A DNA stretch of 45,416 bases, taken from the NCBI GenBank assembly GCA_003164815.1, contig PLUF01000041.1, forward strand, positions 1-45,416, read 5' to 3'. The stretch is from Candidatus Gagatemarchaeum stordalenia. GTDB lineage: Archaea > Thermoproteota > Nitrososphaeria > Nitrososphaerales > Gagatemarchaeaceae. The notes beneath the pieces were generated by a model. That model saw only the letters and a program-made list of their open reading frames with translations. It did not search any database and had not been told where the DNA came from. Shown one piece after another: positions 33,608-41,808 of the stretch. Both the position numbers and the translations under genes were made by a program. Position 1 is the stretch's first letter, and every line of letters begins with the position of its first letter.

Positions 33608-34345
33608 TCAGATGGATTCCTCTGTCAGCTTCAGGAAGACCTCGTCGAGCCTCGCGTCCTTGTTTGTATCCGCCATCCTCCTGAGCGTCTGGAGGTCCCC
33701 GACCGCGATTATCGAGCCCTTGTCGATTATGGCGATTTTCGTCGCATAGTCCTGGACTATCTCGAGGTTGTGCGTGGAGAGGAGCACCGTCTTGCCTAGC
33801 TTTCCCTGCGAGAGGATCCAGCCGTTCACGAAGATCTGGGTCTTCGGGTCGAGCGCGGTGAGCGGCTCGTCCAGGACCATCACCTGGGGGTCGTGTATGG
33901 CGGCTGCTATGAGCGCGACCTTCTGCTTCATCCCCTTCGAGAGGCTGCCGAGAAGGGCGTCAGACTTCTCTTCGAGCGAAAACGTCTTGAGCGACTCCCC
34001 GATCTTTTTCTCGAGTGGCGCGTCCTCGACCGACCGGATCTTCCCGACGAACCTCAGGAACTCGCTCACGGTTAGGCCCGTGTAGAGCGATGGGTTCTCC
34101 GGCAGGTACCCTACCGCCTTCTTCGCCTTCTCCGGGTCCTTCACTATGTCGTAGCCTCCCACGGTGACGGACCCGCTCGTGGGCCTGAGTATGCCGACCA
34201 CGATCTTCATCAGGGTGCTCTTCCCGGCACCGTTGGGTCCCAGCAGTCCGATTACCTCCCCGGCGCGCACCTCGAGCGAGACGCCTTTCAGCGCGACGAG
34301 CTTGTCGTACGTCTTGGTGAGGTTCTCTATGACTATGCCGTCCAT
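33608..34345 (-). CDS. ABC transporter ATPase
   Basis: A 245-residue ATP-binding subunit: Walker A LLGPNGAGKSTLMKIV, signature GSLSKGMKQKVALIAA (an LSKG variant of LSGG), Walker B VMVLDEPLTALD and H-loop LSTHNLEIVQDYA. It pairs with the large permease downstream. LSKGMKQK-type ATPases are common in ABC-2 exporters of the archaeal/Gram-positive class. The cargo is unknown. It starts at ATG 34345 and diverges from nothing; the VOC gene precedes it on the same strand with a 57-bp gap. Confidence 0.9.
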   Translation of the reverse strand: MDGIVIENLTKTYDKLVALKGVSLEVRAGEVIGLLGPNGAGKSTLMKIVVGILRPTSGSVTVGGYDIVKDPEKAKKAVGYLPENPSLYTGLTVSEFLRFVGKIRSVEDAPLEKKIGESLKTFSLEEKSDALLGSLSKGMKQKVALIAAAIHDPQVMVLDEPLTALDPKTQIFVNGWILSQGKLGKTVLLSTHNLEIVQDYATKIAIIDKGSIIAVGDLQTLRRMADTNKDARLDEVFLKLTEESI

Positions 34346-34402
34346 AATGACCCGGTCCCCGTCGCCGCGACCATCCGCCCTATGAAGTTAACAGCCGTCC
34401 GC

Positions 34403-35377
34403 CTACAGCTCGAACGTGATTGCGAGGTTGTCGGGGTCCCTGACCGTCAGGCTCCGCTCCCCCCGTTTGAACTCCGGGAACCTCTTGGAGACAGCGTCGA
34501 GGTCGGTGGCGCTCGGGAGCGCGATCCTGAACTCCTCCAGGCCCGCATCTCCCTGCCTGTGAGGGGGCCCTCCCTTGCTTTGCCACGTGTTGAGCCCGAG
34601 GTGGTGGTGATACCCGCCTACGGAGAGGAACGCCGCTCCTATCTCGGGGAAGTACATCGTGATATCGAATCCGAGTCTCGAGCGGTAGAACTCCACCGAC
34701 TTCTCCAGGTCTGTGACCCGGAGGTGCATGTGTCCCATCCTCGCACCGTTCGGGAACGGGACGGGGTCGGTCCTCTCTCCCTTCGTGAGCTCCCTGAGCA
34801 GCGAGTCGATGTCGAGCGGACCGTTCATTGACGCGAACCTCTGGTAGCCTCCCGCGCCCCTTGACATCTCTTCCCAGTTCGGCCACGCGCTCCGGGGCCG
34901 GTCCGCGTAGAACTCTATCCCGTTGCGCTCCGTGTCGTGTAGGTAGATAGCCTCGCTGAAGCTGTGATCGGCGAACCCCTCGTATGCGACCCCCGAGTTC
35001 CCGACTGCAAGGAACGTCGACGCGAGGTCCCTCCTCTCCGGAACAAGGACGGCGTAGTGGTATAGCCCGGCCGAGTCATGCAGGGGTCTCGTCGCCGCCG
35101 GGTCGGCTTTGAGAATCAAGAGTGGTTCGGCGTTCTGCTTGAACCCAAGCTCGACGAGCTCGAGGCCGTCTGGGCCTGCGCCCCGCCTCTTGATCTGGAG
35201 TCTTATGTCGTTCTTGTAGAAGTCGAGTGCTGCGCCCAGTTCCCGGACCCTGAGAGTGGGCGGACCTAGATTCAGGGCGCTCGCTAGCTTGAATGGGACC
35301 CGCCGCTGTGCGTGCAGGGATTCTGGGGCCTCAGCCCCGGCCCGATGCGTATCCTGCCTAACCTCGTTCAGAGTCAT
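34403..35377 (-). CDS. VOC-family dioxygenase-like protein (CatE-like)
   Basis: A protein of about 324 residues with two vicinal-oxygen-chelate modules (PPTLRVRELGAALDFYKNDI near the N-terminus and MGHMHLRVTDLEKSVEFYRS in the C-terminal half). Metal ligands expected of the type I extradiol/CatE group are visible as GLYHYAVLVPE, RMGHMHLRV, and a final NGIEFYADRP/DNLAITFEL Glu. It probably cleaves a catechol-like ring or acts as a glyoxalase-type lyase. ATG 35377 is the start; upstream translation runs through an AT-rich promoter. It diverges from a PadR regulator over a palindrome, the usual layout for PadR-controlled aromatic or stress enzymes. Confidence 0.85.
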   Translation of the reverse strand: MTLNEVRQDTHRAGAEAPESLHAQRRVPFKLASALNLGPPTLRVRELGAALDFYKNDIRLQIKRRGAGPDGLELVELGFKQNAEPLLILKADPAATRPLHDSAGLYHYAVLVPERRDLASTFLAVGNSGVAYEGFADHSFSEAIYLHDTERNGIEFYADRPRSAWPNWEEMSRGAGGYQRFASMNGPLDIDSLLRELTKGERTDPVPFPNGARMGHMHLRVTDLEKSVEFYRSRLGFDITMYFPEIGAAFLSVGGYHHHLGLNTWQSKGGPPHRQGDAGLEEFRIALPSATDLDAVSKRFPEFKRGERSLTVRDPDNLAITFEL

Positions 35378-35393
35378 GCGCTTAACGAGAGTT

Positions 35394-35443
35394 AATATTG
35401 GGAGCCCAATATAAATATATCGCACGTCCAATATGTTTATATT
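35394..35443. promoter_or_regulatory. Palindromic operator and TATA boxes between VOC and PadR genes
   Basis: Positions 35395-35412 form an 18-bp inverted repeat, ATATTGGG-AG-CCCAATAT, with perfect 8-bp arms. The half-site CCAATAT recurs at 35429-35435, next to the plus-strand TATA-like GTTTATATTTTG (35436-35447). On the minus strand, TATATTTATATTGGG (about 35405-35420) includes one arm. The symmetric site overlaps the VOC promoter and the lone half-site abuts the PadR promoter, consistent with a PadR repressor blocking both genes. Confidence 0.65.
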
Positions 35444-35476
35444 TTGAGGGTGCCAGTCATCTCACGGGGCTCGAGA

Positions 35477-35818
35477 GTGGAAAAGGAAGATTGCGCAGAC
35501 TCCGGCATGTGCGACATGAGGGGGATGCTTTCGTTCATGATACTCTGGATGCTCTCGAGCCGGCCGATGAACGGGCAGATGCTAGCCGGCGAGATAGGGA
35601 AGCGCAGGGGCGACAAGCCGAACCCCGGTACGATCTACCCAGCCCTGAAGGAGCTCGCCAACCGCAACCTGATCAAGGGTCACGCGGAGGGCCGGACCAT
35701 CGTCTACGAACTCACGGAGACGGGTCGCTCGCGCCTCGCGAGATCGCTGGAGTACTTCGAGCGGGTCTTCGGGGAGATCCTCCAGGTGCAGGCCGGCAGC
35801 CGGGCCATCAAGGTCTAG
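35477..35818 (+). CDS. PadR family transcriptional regulator
   Basis: Winged-helix repressor of about 113 residues. The core is MRGMLSFMILWML, then PMNGQMLAGEIGKR, followed by the recognition helix and wing KPNPGTIYPALKELANRNLI and EGRTIVYELTETGRSRLARS, all PadR hallmarks. A Cys-rich N-terminal bit (EDCADSGMCDMRG) might bind a metal or react with electrophiles. The start is uncertain: GTG 35477 is downstream of the expected transcription start; GTG 35450 and ATG 35507 are alternatives. Likely autoregulated through the adjacent palindrome and controlling the divergent VOC gene. Confidence 0.88.
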   Translation: MEKEDCADSGMCDMRGMLSFMILWMLSSRPMNGQMLAGEIGKRRGDKPNPGTIYPALKELANRNLIKGHAEGRTIVYELTETGRSRLARSLEYFERVFGEILQVQAGSRAIKV

Positions 35819-35867
35819 CGCCGCGGCCCGCGAATCGTTTTATACCGCAAGGACCCGATTTTGCCCG

Positions 35868-36851
35868 TTGCCAAAGGTGGAGGTTCAGCTTGACATCGGC
35901 GAGAACCAGTACCAACCAATGAAGTTCGTCGAGGTGGTGCAGTTCTGCGAAGAGCAGGGATTCAAGACCGCTTGGCTCGGTGACCACTTCTTCCCGTGGT
36001 ATCACTCTGCAGGCGGGTCGCCCTTCGTCTGGAGCACCCTCGGGGTCGCCCTAGATCGGACGAAGACGATCAAGATCGGCCCCCTCGTCACCACGCCGAT
36101 CGGGGCGCGCTACCATCCGGGGATCATCGCACAGGCGAGCGCGACGCTCGACAACATGTATCCGGGCAGGTTCCTCCTTGGCGTCGGGACCGGTGAGGCC
36201 CTCAACGAGAGGCCCTTCTGGAACGGCAGGTGGCCCGAGTGGGAGGAGAGGATGGAGAGGCTGGTCGAGGGGGTGGAGCTGATACGCAAGCTGTGGTTCT
36301 CGAAGAAGCCGTTCAACTTCAAGGGGAAGTACTACTCCGCGGACTTCTATTTCATGTACACCAAGCCGAAGACGCAGATACCGATCTACTTCTCGGCGAT
36401 TGGGAAGAGGGCCGCGTACTACGCAGGAAGGTGCGCCGACACCCTGGTCACGATCTCGCCCCGGAATGACCTCGATAGGCTGGAGAAGGTCATCATGCCG
36501 GCCTACAGGAAGGGGATCAAGGAGGCCGGCAAGAAGAAGGGGCGGCTGCACGTCCACGTCGGGTTCACGTTCGACAGTCGCAGCGAGCACAGGAAGAAGG
36601 AGTGGAGGTCGCTGGGCTGGCTCAGGAAGGATTCCTGGAGCATCAAGGACCCCGTCGCAGTCGAGATGGCGGGCAAGAAGGTCACCGACGAGGAGATGGA
36701 GACGGGCATGTTCTTCTGCAAGGACTGGTCCGACCTCGTGCGGATCCTGCAGTCCTACGCCGACGCAGGGGCCAACGAAATCTGCCTCTCGACCGGCGCC
36801 GAGAAGGATCTCATCAAGGAGGTCCGAGAGAACGTGCTCTCGGTCTTCTGA
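35868..36851 (+). CDS. Luciferase-like (LLM) F420-type oxidoreductase
   Basis: A 327-residue TIM-barrel flavin/F420 enzyme of the LLM class. N-terminal KFVEVVQFCEEQGFKTAWLGDHF carries the DHF block; GPLVTTPIGARYHPGIIAQ and YPGRFLLGVGTGEALNERPF match F420-dependent glucose-6-phosphate or alcohol dehydrogenase and methylene-H4MPT reductase relatives. Absence of an FMN-specific pattern cannot be proven. F420 as cofactor is inferred. TTG 35868 is 26 bp from a TATA-like TTTTATACC, a leaderless start. The next gene follows after 14 bp. Confidence 0.85.
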   Translation: MPKVEVQLDIGENQYQPMKFVEVVQFCEEQGFKTAWLGDHFFPWYHSAGGSPFVWSTLGVALDRTKTIKIGPLVTTPIGARYHPGIIAQASATLDNMYPGRFLLGVGTGEALNERPFWNGRWPEWEERMERLVEGVELIRKLWFSKKPFNFKGKYYSADFYFMYTKPKTQIPIYFSAIGKRAAYYAGRCADTLVTISPRNDLDRLEKVIMPAYRKGIKEAGKKKGRLHVHVGFTFDSRSEHRKKEWRSLGWLRKDSWSIKDPVAVEMAGKKVTDEEMETGMFFCKDWSDLVRILQSYADAGANEICLSTGAEKDLIKEVRENVLSVF

Positions 36852-36865
36852 GGAGATGGTGGGAG

Positions 36866-37960
36866 TTGAGAGCTAGCGACTGCGACACCCCCGCCCTCCT
36901 CCTCGACATGGACGCCGCGGAGCGGAACATCGAAAAGATGGCCTCCTACTTCCGCGGGAAGAAGGCGACCCTGAGGCCGCACGCGAAGGTCCACAAGTCT
37001 CCCTTCCTCGCCCAGAAGCTAATCGACGCCGGAGCCAAGGGCATCACCGTCGCCAAGGTGAGCGAGGCCGAGGTGATGGCGAGGGGCGGGATCCACGACA
37101 TACTAATAGCGAACGAAGTGGTCGGAGAGTACAAGGTGAAGAGGCTCGCCAGAGTCGCGAAGCTCTGCAAGCTCGCGTTGATCGTCGATACGGTGCATAA
37201 CGCACGACAGATCTCGGAGCACGCATCTCAGGAAGGGTCGCGGGTCACGGTTCTCGTCGACGTGAACCTGAGCGGCGCCGAGAAGGGCGTGCTCGACAGG
37301 ACGGGGGTAGTGCCGGCTGACGCGCTGGCCCTGGCCCGAGAAGTCTCCAAGATGAGTAACCTGGAGTTCGGCGGCCTGATGGGCTACGAGGGCTCCCTCT
37401 CAGCCTTCCCCGACGCTGCGACCAAGGTCGTCGCGTGCAAGAAGGCCCTCGGCGTCCTGATGGAGACGGCCCGGACGATCACTAACTCGGGGCTGGAGGT
37501 CCGTACGGTCAGCAGCAGCGGGACCATGTCCTACAAGACGGCCGCTGAGTTCCCGGGCGTGACGGAGGTGCAGGCCGGAGGCTACCTCTTCATGGACATA
37601 GGGTACCGGAACGCGGGAGTGGACTTTGAGACCTCGCTCACGCTTCTTACCACCGTGGTCAGCAATCCCAGGCCGGACAAGCTGATAGTCGATGCGGGAT
37701 ACAAGGCGATAAGCGCCGAGTCAGGACTGCCCGGAGTCAAGGGCAGGCCCGACCTCGAGGTGACCTCCCTGAACGCCGAGCACGGCCACCTAGCCGTCAA
37801 GGGGGGTTTTGCCGGGCCGAGCACCTCGGTCGAGGACAAGCTGGAGCTGCTGCCGACGCACGCGGACACGACGACCTGCCTCCACGACGAGTACGTCCTG
37901 CTGCGGGGAGGAGAGGTCGAGAGCTGGCTGCCGATCGCCGGCCGCGGCAAGCTCCAGTGA
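36866..37960 (+). CDS. D-threonine aldolase / D-serine dehydratase-like PLP protein
   Basis: Fold-type III (alanine-racemase barrel) PLP enzyme of 364 residues. The N-terminal CDTPALLLDMDAAERNIEKM and LRPHAKVHKSPFLAQKL, where Lys in PHAKVHKS binds PLP, match D-threonine aldolase/DSD1 proteins. The C-terminal metal site appears as AEHGHLAV and PTHADTTTCLHDEYV (His and Cys ligands). It likely cleaves or dehydrates a D-3-hydroxy-amino acid. It starts at TTG 36866 with a GGAGA Shine-Dalgarno upstream, 14 bp after the LLM gene, so they are probably co-transcribed. Confidence 0.85.
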   Translation: MRASDCDTPALLLDMDAAERNIEKMASYFRGKKATLRPHAKVHKSPFLAQKLIDAGAKGITVAKVSEAEVMARGGIHDILIANEVVGEYKVKRLARVAKLCKLALIVDTVHNARQISEHASQEGSRVTVLVDVNLSGAEKGVLDRTGVVPADALALAREVSKMSNLEFGGLMGYEGSLSAFPDAATKVVACKKALGVLMETARTITNSGLEVRTVSSSGTMSYKTAAEFPGVTEVQAGGYLFMDIGYRNAGVDFETSLTLLTTVVSNPRPDKLIVDAGYKAISAESGLPGVKGRPDLEVTSLNAEHGHLAVKGGFAGPSTSVEDKLELLPTHADTTTCLHDEYVLLRGGEVESWLPIAGRGKLQ

Positions 37961-37967
37961 CGACCCA

Positions 37968-38852
37968 TCAGTCCGACCGGGGCTTAATCTCGTCAAGTAT
38001 CTGGTAGATGGACGATATGTCGTAGTCGTCGCGCCCCATCTCGCTGGCCTTTGAGATGTACCGCTGGGCGAGCTCGGCTAGGGACATCGACGAGCCCTCC
38101 TGCTCGGCGCTGGCGAGGACTATCGAGAGGTCCTTCTTGAGGTTCCTGACGAGGGCGCCGCCCTTGAACTCCCCGGACTCGAGCACGGAGACGAAGTGGC
38201 GGAACGGAGGGGAGTCGCCCCAGCTGGTCGATATCACGTTCTGCAGGTCTTCCAGCTTGACACCGAGCTTCTGGGACCAGAGATATGCCTCCGCCACGGC
38301 GACGAAGTAGACGCCCACGAGCGCTTGGTTGAAGAGTTTCATCTTCATCCCCGAGCCCGACCCACCCAGGTAGAAGACTCGCTTCCCCATCTTGCCGAGG
38401 ACGCCCTCACACCTCTTGAACGCGGAGCGGTCGCCGCCTACCATTATGGAGAGGGTTCCTGCTCCTGCCCCCTCAGGTCCCCCGCTCACAGGGGCGTCCA
38501 GCAGATGGAACCCGCGCTCCTTCAGCGCAGACGCGACCTTCATGGTGACTGCTAGGTCTATGGTGCTGGTATCGATGACGACGCTCCCGGGGGCGAGTCC
38601 GTGGACCAGACCCTTCGCTCCGAGGACCGTCTCTTCGACGCCTTTCGAGTCTGAGAGGGAGAGAACGACGACTTCGCATGTCCTCGCCATATCTTCCGGG
38701 GAAGCGGCTGCGACCGCTCCGGACCTTAGCAGCTCCTCGACTGCCGGCCGGCTCCGGTTGTAGACTACGACCTCGTACCCACCCTTGAGGAGGTTCTTCG
38801 ACATCTTGCTCCCCATTACACCCAAGCCGATGAAACCTATCCTAGAAACCAA
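37968..38852 (-). CDS. Beta-hydroxyacid dehydrogenase (3-hydroxyisobutyrate / tartronate-semialdehyde type)
   Basis: A 294-residue NAD(P) enzyme of the 6-phosphogluconate-dehydrogenase-like superfamily. Cofactor loop GFIGLGVMGSKMSKNLLKGG, substrate motif DAPVSGGPEGAGAGTLSIM, and catalytic Lys in GSGMKMKLFNQAL. Converts a 3-hydroxyacid to a semialdehyde: 3-hydroxyisobutyrate, glycerate/tartronate semialdehyde or threonate are the family's candidates. It is convergent with the D-threonine-aldolase-like gene, 7 bp away, and divergent from a TIM-barrel isomerase, which points to one pathway. Confidence 0.88.
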   Translation of the reverse strand: MVSRIGFIGLGVMGSKMSKNLLKGGYEVVVYNRSRPAVEELLRSGAVAAASPEDMARTCEVVVLSLSDSKGVEETVLGAKGLVHGLAPGSVVIDTSTIDLAVTMKVASALKERGFHLLDAPVSGGPEGAGAGTLSIMVGGDRSAFKRCEGVLGKMGKRVFYLGGSGSGMKMKLFNQALVGVYFVAVAEAYLWSQKLGVKLEDLQNVISTSWGDSPPFRHFVSVLESGEFKGGALVRNLKKDLSIVLASAEQEGSSMSLAELAQRYISKASEMGRDDYDISSIYQILDEIKPRSD

Positions 38853-38943
38853 TCCTCGGGTTGTGCGGCGATAACGTCCTAAAGCGTTTCGGCGCTGCGG
38901 GCCGGCGGCGAATTAATATCCGGCCGAGTCGTCAGATTCACCG

Positions 38944-39840
38944 TTGGCCAATTTCAGGTTGGCGATAGAGACGACCCTCTTCGCACATCTCCCTCTCGGC
39001 GAGGCGCTGCAGAAGTCCTCGGAGTGCGGGTTCGGGATGGTCGAGGTGGGCCTGTCCCACTTCGACGCCTGCGCCGCGAGAACGGCCGATGTCGAGGGCC
39101 TCGATGAGTTACTCACGCTTAACGGTCTCGGCGTCGCGGCGCTCTTCGCGCTTCCGGGGTGGGATCCACTCAAGCGGACAAAGTCGAGCCTTGGGATCTC
39201 TTCCCCGGACGAGGCCCGGCGCGAAAGGGCCGTCGGGCAGATGAGGCACGCGCTCGGCGTCGCGCGAAGACTGGGGTGCAAGTCCCTCGCCTCGGAGCTC
39301 AGCGGGGACATGGACGACCCTCGGGCCTCTCGAAGGTCCTTCGTCAAGTCAATCGGCGAGCTCCTACCGGAGCTCCACGACGACGGCGTGAGGATATTCT
39401 TCGAGGCTCACCCGGGAGATTTCGTCGAGGACTCCTTCGACGCCGTGGACCTGCTCCGCTCGTTCAGGTCGCGGCACGTCGGGTACAACTACTGCGTGCC
39501 GCACACCTTCAACCTCGGGCACAGACCAAGGGACATCGTGCGAAACGCGAAGGGACTTCTGGGGTACGCGCACTTCGCGGATACGCTGATGCCCAGCCGG
39601 ATCTTCTTCTCGCCCACGCATCCGCCCAAGGTGAAACCGCACCTCCACATGATTCCAGGCCAAGGAGACGTGGACATGGGGGAGGTCATCTCGAGCTTGG
39701 CCGACGTGGGGTTCGACGGCTATCTCGCGGCCCAGCCCTTCTCGAACTCGGACGAACCGGTCAAGGCCGCCAAGAGAACGAGGGCGTCAATGGTCCGCAT
39801 GATCGCCGGCCTCGACAAGGGATCGAGGGCCGGCCGTTGA
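38944..39840 (+). CDS. Xylose-isomerase-like TIM-barrel sugar isomerase/epimerase
   Basis: AP-endonuclease-2 family barrel of 298 residues. Metal ligand blocks FFEAHPGDFVED, YNYCVPHTFNLGH, GYAHFADTLMP and IPGQGDVDMGEVI fit the sugar/hydroxypyruvate isomerase and epimerase group. Exact substrate unknown. TTG 38944 is 30 bp from GAATTAATATCC (about 38909-38920). It diverges from the beta-hydroxyacid dehydrogenase, which resembles the dehydrogenase-isomerase pairing of the known four-carbon acid-sugar pathway (LtnD/OtnI), but the kinase and aldolase of that pathway are not present. The next frame starts in an overlap at TTGA. Confidence 0.8.
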   Translation: MANFRLAIETTLFAHLPLGEALQKSSECGFGMVEVGLSHFDACAARTADVEGLDELLTLNGLGVAALFALPGWDPLKRTKSSLGISSPDEARRERAVGQMRHALGVARRLGCKSLASELSGDMDDPRASRRSFVKSIGELLPELHDDGVRIFFEAHPGDFVEDSFDAVDLLRSFRSRHVGYNYCVPHTFNLGHRPRDIVRNAKGLLGYAHFADTLMPSRIFFSPTHPPKVKPHLHMIPGQGDVDMGEVISSLADVGFDGYLAAQPFSNSDEPVKAAKRTRASMVRMIAGLDKGSRAGR

Positions 39841-40258
39841 AGGTCAGGACGTTCGACCTCTCAGACTACCCCGGGGTCGTCGAGGTCTGGTCCGAGGCGG
39901 GGCTCGAGTTCAGGCCCGGGGACAGCGAAGAGAAGATCAGAGTGAAGATTCAGCGGGATCCGGAGTTCTTCCTGGTGGCAGAGGACCGGGGGAGAATAGT
40001 CGGGAGCGTCATGGGAGCCTGGGACGGGAGGAGGGGGTGGATCTACCATCTCGGAGTGCTCCCCGTATATCAGAGAAAGATGGTGGCGACCAAGCTGGTC
40101 AGGGAGCTCGAGTCAAGAATGAGGGAGGGGGCGTCCTGAAGGTCAACGCGCTCATCTTCGGATGGAACAGCGCCTCGATCGAGTTCTTCTCGAAGAGCGG
40201 ATATCTCGTCGCCGACATGAAGGAAGCGCAGAAATCCCTCGTCGCAGGGAAGAGATGA
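39837..40258 (+). pseudogene. GNAT acetyltransferase with a frameshift in a G run
   Basis: About 140 residues of GNAT fold split over two frames. Frame one runs from TTG 39837 (KVRTFDLSDYPGVVEVWSEA) through motif A (IYHLGVLPVYQRKMVATKLV) to a premature TGA at 40137-40139. The other frame supplies the missing motif B and C-terminus, KVNALIFGWNSASIEFFSKS and GYLVADMKEAQKSLV. The switch is at GGGGG (40127-40131): one extra G there restores one reading frame. Either a real pseudogene, a homopolymer sequencing error, or slippage. Start overlaps the isomerase stop codon (TTGA). Confidence 0.85.
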
Positions 40259-40272
40259 CCCGACAGGTCGGT

Positions 40273-41250
40273 CTACCTCGGGACCGGCGCGTCTTCTCTG
40301 ATGAGATCTTCCGACTTGAGGTCGTTCCACAGATCTCTGGGTATCTTGAACCCCAGCGCGCTCGCATTGTCCTCCACCTCGCGAGGGGACCTGCAGCCGG
40401 GTATCGTGGACGTCACGACCGGGTTCGCCAGGATGAACTGAAGCGCGGCCGCACGCAGGGGCGTCGAATGCACGTCACAGGCCTCCTTGATCTTCCGGGC
40501 CTTCTTCAGAAGCTCGGGAGGCGCGTCCTCGTAGTTGTACTTGGAGTTGGCAGAAAGGTCGGATGCGAGTATCCCGCTGTTGAAGGGGGCGCCGATGATC
40601 ACGCCGATCTGGTGGTCGTCGCAGTAAGGGAGGAACTCCTCGAGCGCCCCCTGCTCGAGCAGAGTGTACCTTCCGGCGATAAGGAAACAGTCGAGGTCGG
40701 CTTTCTTTGCTAGCTTGAGTGCGGTCTCGTAGCTGTTCAGCCCCGCCCCTATCGCCTTCGTGGCGCCTGCCTCCTTGAGCTTCGCTATTGCAGGCTGGGA
40801 CTCTCGGAGGGCCTGGGGGATGTCGTCGTCGCAGTCGTGGATGAGCAGGATGTCGACGCTCTTCAGGCGGAGACGCTCGAGGCTGGACTGGAAGGAGTCC
40901 ATTATGCCCTTCGTGCTGAAGTCGAAGACGGCCTCGAGCTTCGGCGCGCCCTTCCAGCCGACCGGCTCCGAGGACGGAACGAGGACCCTTCCCACCTTGG
41001 TGGATATCGTGAACAGCTTCCTGTCGATTCCCGTGAGCGCCTCTCCAACCCTCCGCTCGCTCGTCCCCCGTCCGTAGAGGGGAGCGGTATCGACGTGGTT
41101 GATACCGATATCGAGCGCCTTCCGGACCGTCGCGACCGCCACATCGTCCGGCACGGGCTCGTACATGTAGCCCAGAGCGCCTCCGCCGAGCCCAACCCTG
41201 CTAATCTCGAGCTTCGTCCCTCCGACTCGGGCCCTACCAAAACCCTTCAT
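40273..41250 (-). CDS. Aldo/keto reductase (aldose dehydrogenase-like)
   Basis: NADP-linked oxidoreductase of 325 residues. The catalytic tetrad is visible: Asp in [13 protein letters not shown], Tyr in the same loop, Lys in ISTKVGRV and His in LLIHDCDDD. The C-terminal [16 protein letters not shown] block is the NADP phosphate-binding region. The group includes L-fucose and D-threo-aldose dehydrogenases. It converges on the GNAT gene; ATG 41250. Carbohydrate or aldehyde oxidation in the same pathway as the nearby isomerase is plausible. Confidence 0.88.
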   Translation of the reverse strand: MKGFGRARVGGTKLEISRVGLGGGALGYMYEPVPDDVAVATVRKALDIGINHVDTAPLYGRGTSERRVGEALTGIDRKLFTISTKVGRVLVPSSEPVGWKGAPKLEAVFDFSTKGIMDSFQSSLERLRLKSVDILLIHDCDDDIPQALRESQPAIAKLKEAGATKAIGAGLNSYETALKLAKKADLDCFLIAGRYTLLEQGALEEFLPYCDDHQIGVIIGAPFNSGILASDLSANSKYNYEDAPPELLKKARKIKEACDVHSTPLRAAALQFILANPVVTSTIPGCRSPREVEDNASALGFKIPRDLWNDLKSEDLIREDAPVPR

Positions 41251-41367
41251 GACGGAGAGCGATTACGGCGCAGAATAGATAGAGTTTTCCGGGGAATCCT
41301 TGCGGAACGTCGGTCTAGTCTGAACCATGGACAAGATTTATACCGTTCTCGCGCCCAATTTACCTTG

Positions 41368-41754
41368 ATGCTGAAGGAAGAAAAAGCGAAGCTCAAACAG
41401 CGGCTGACGCCCGAAGAGTACAACGTCTGCGTCAACAAGGGGACTGAGATGCCGTTCTCCGGCGAGTACTGGGACAGCCACGAGCAGGGCATCTACCACT
41501 GCGTGATCTGCGGCAACCCTCTGTTCAGCTCCGAGACCAAGTTCGACTCGGGCACGGGCTGGCCGAGCTTCTGGGAGCCGATTGCGAAAGAGTCCGTCAA
41601 GGAAGAGTCAGACAACTCCCTCTTCATGAAGAGGACCGAGGTCGAGTGCGCCAAGTGTGGATCCCACCTCGGGCACGTCTTCAGCGACGGTCCGAAGCCG
41701 ACCGGACTCAGGTACTGCATGAACTCGGTCTCTCTGAACCGCACCGAGGGCTAG
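41368..41754 (+). CDS. msrB: Peptide methionine-(R)-S-oxide reductase
   Basis: Repairs oxidised methionine (R form); 128 residues. N-terminal [19 protein letters not shown], first zinc CxxC in [22 protein letters not shown], second CxxC in [18 protein letters not shown] and catalytic Cys in [12 protein letters not shown] are all present. ATG 41368 is 29 bp from a TATA-like AGATTTATACC (about 41333-41343), so a leaderless mRNA. Longer in-frame starts upstream overlap the divergent aldo/keto reductase and should be ignored. Confidence 0.95.
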   Translation: MLKEEKAKLKQRLTPEEYNVCVNKGTEMPFSGEYWDSHEQGIYHCVICGNPLFSSETKFDSGTGWPSFWEPIAKESVKEESDNSLFMKRTEVECAKCGSHLGHVFSDGPKPTGLRYCMNSVSLNRTEG

Positions 41755-41808
41755 CCCGCCGCTCCTGCAGCGGAAAAGCTGATAGCCTGAGCCCCTCCTG
41801 GACCTCCC

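Noticed and set aside
40127-40131. Programmed frameshifting in the GNAT gene
   Set aside because: A G5 run without a recognisable stimulatory structure is not enough evidence; indel or pseudogene is more likely.
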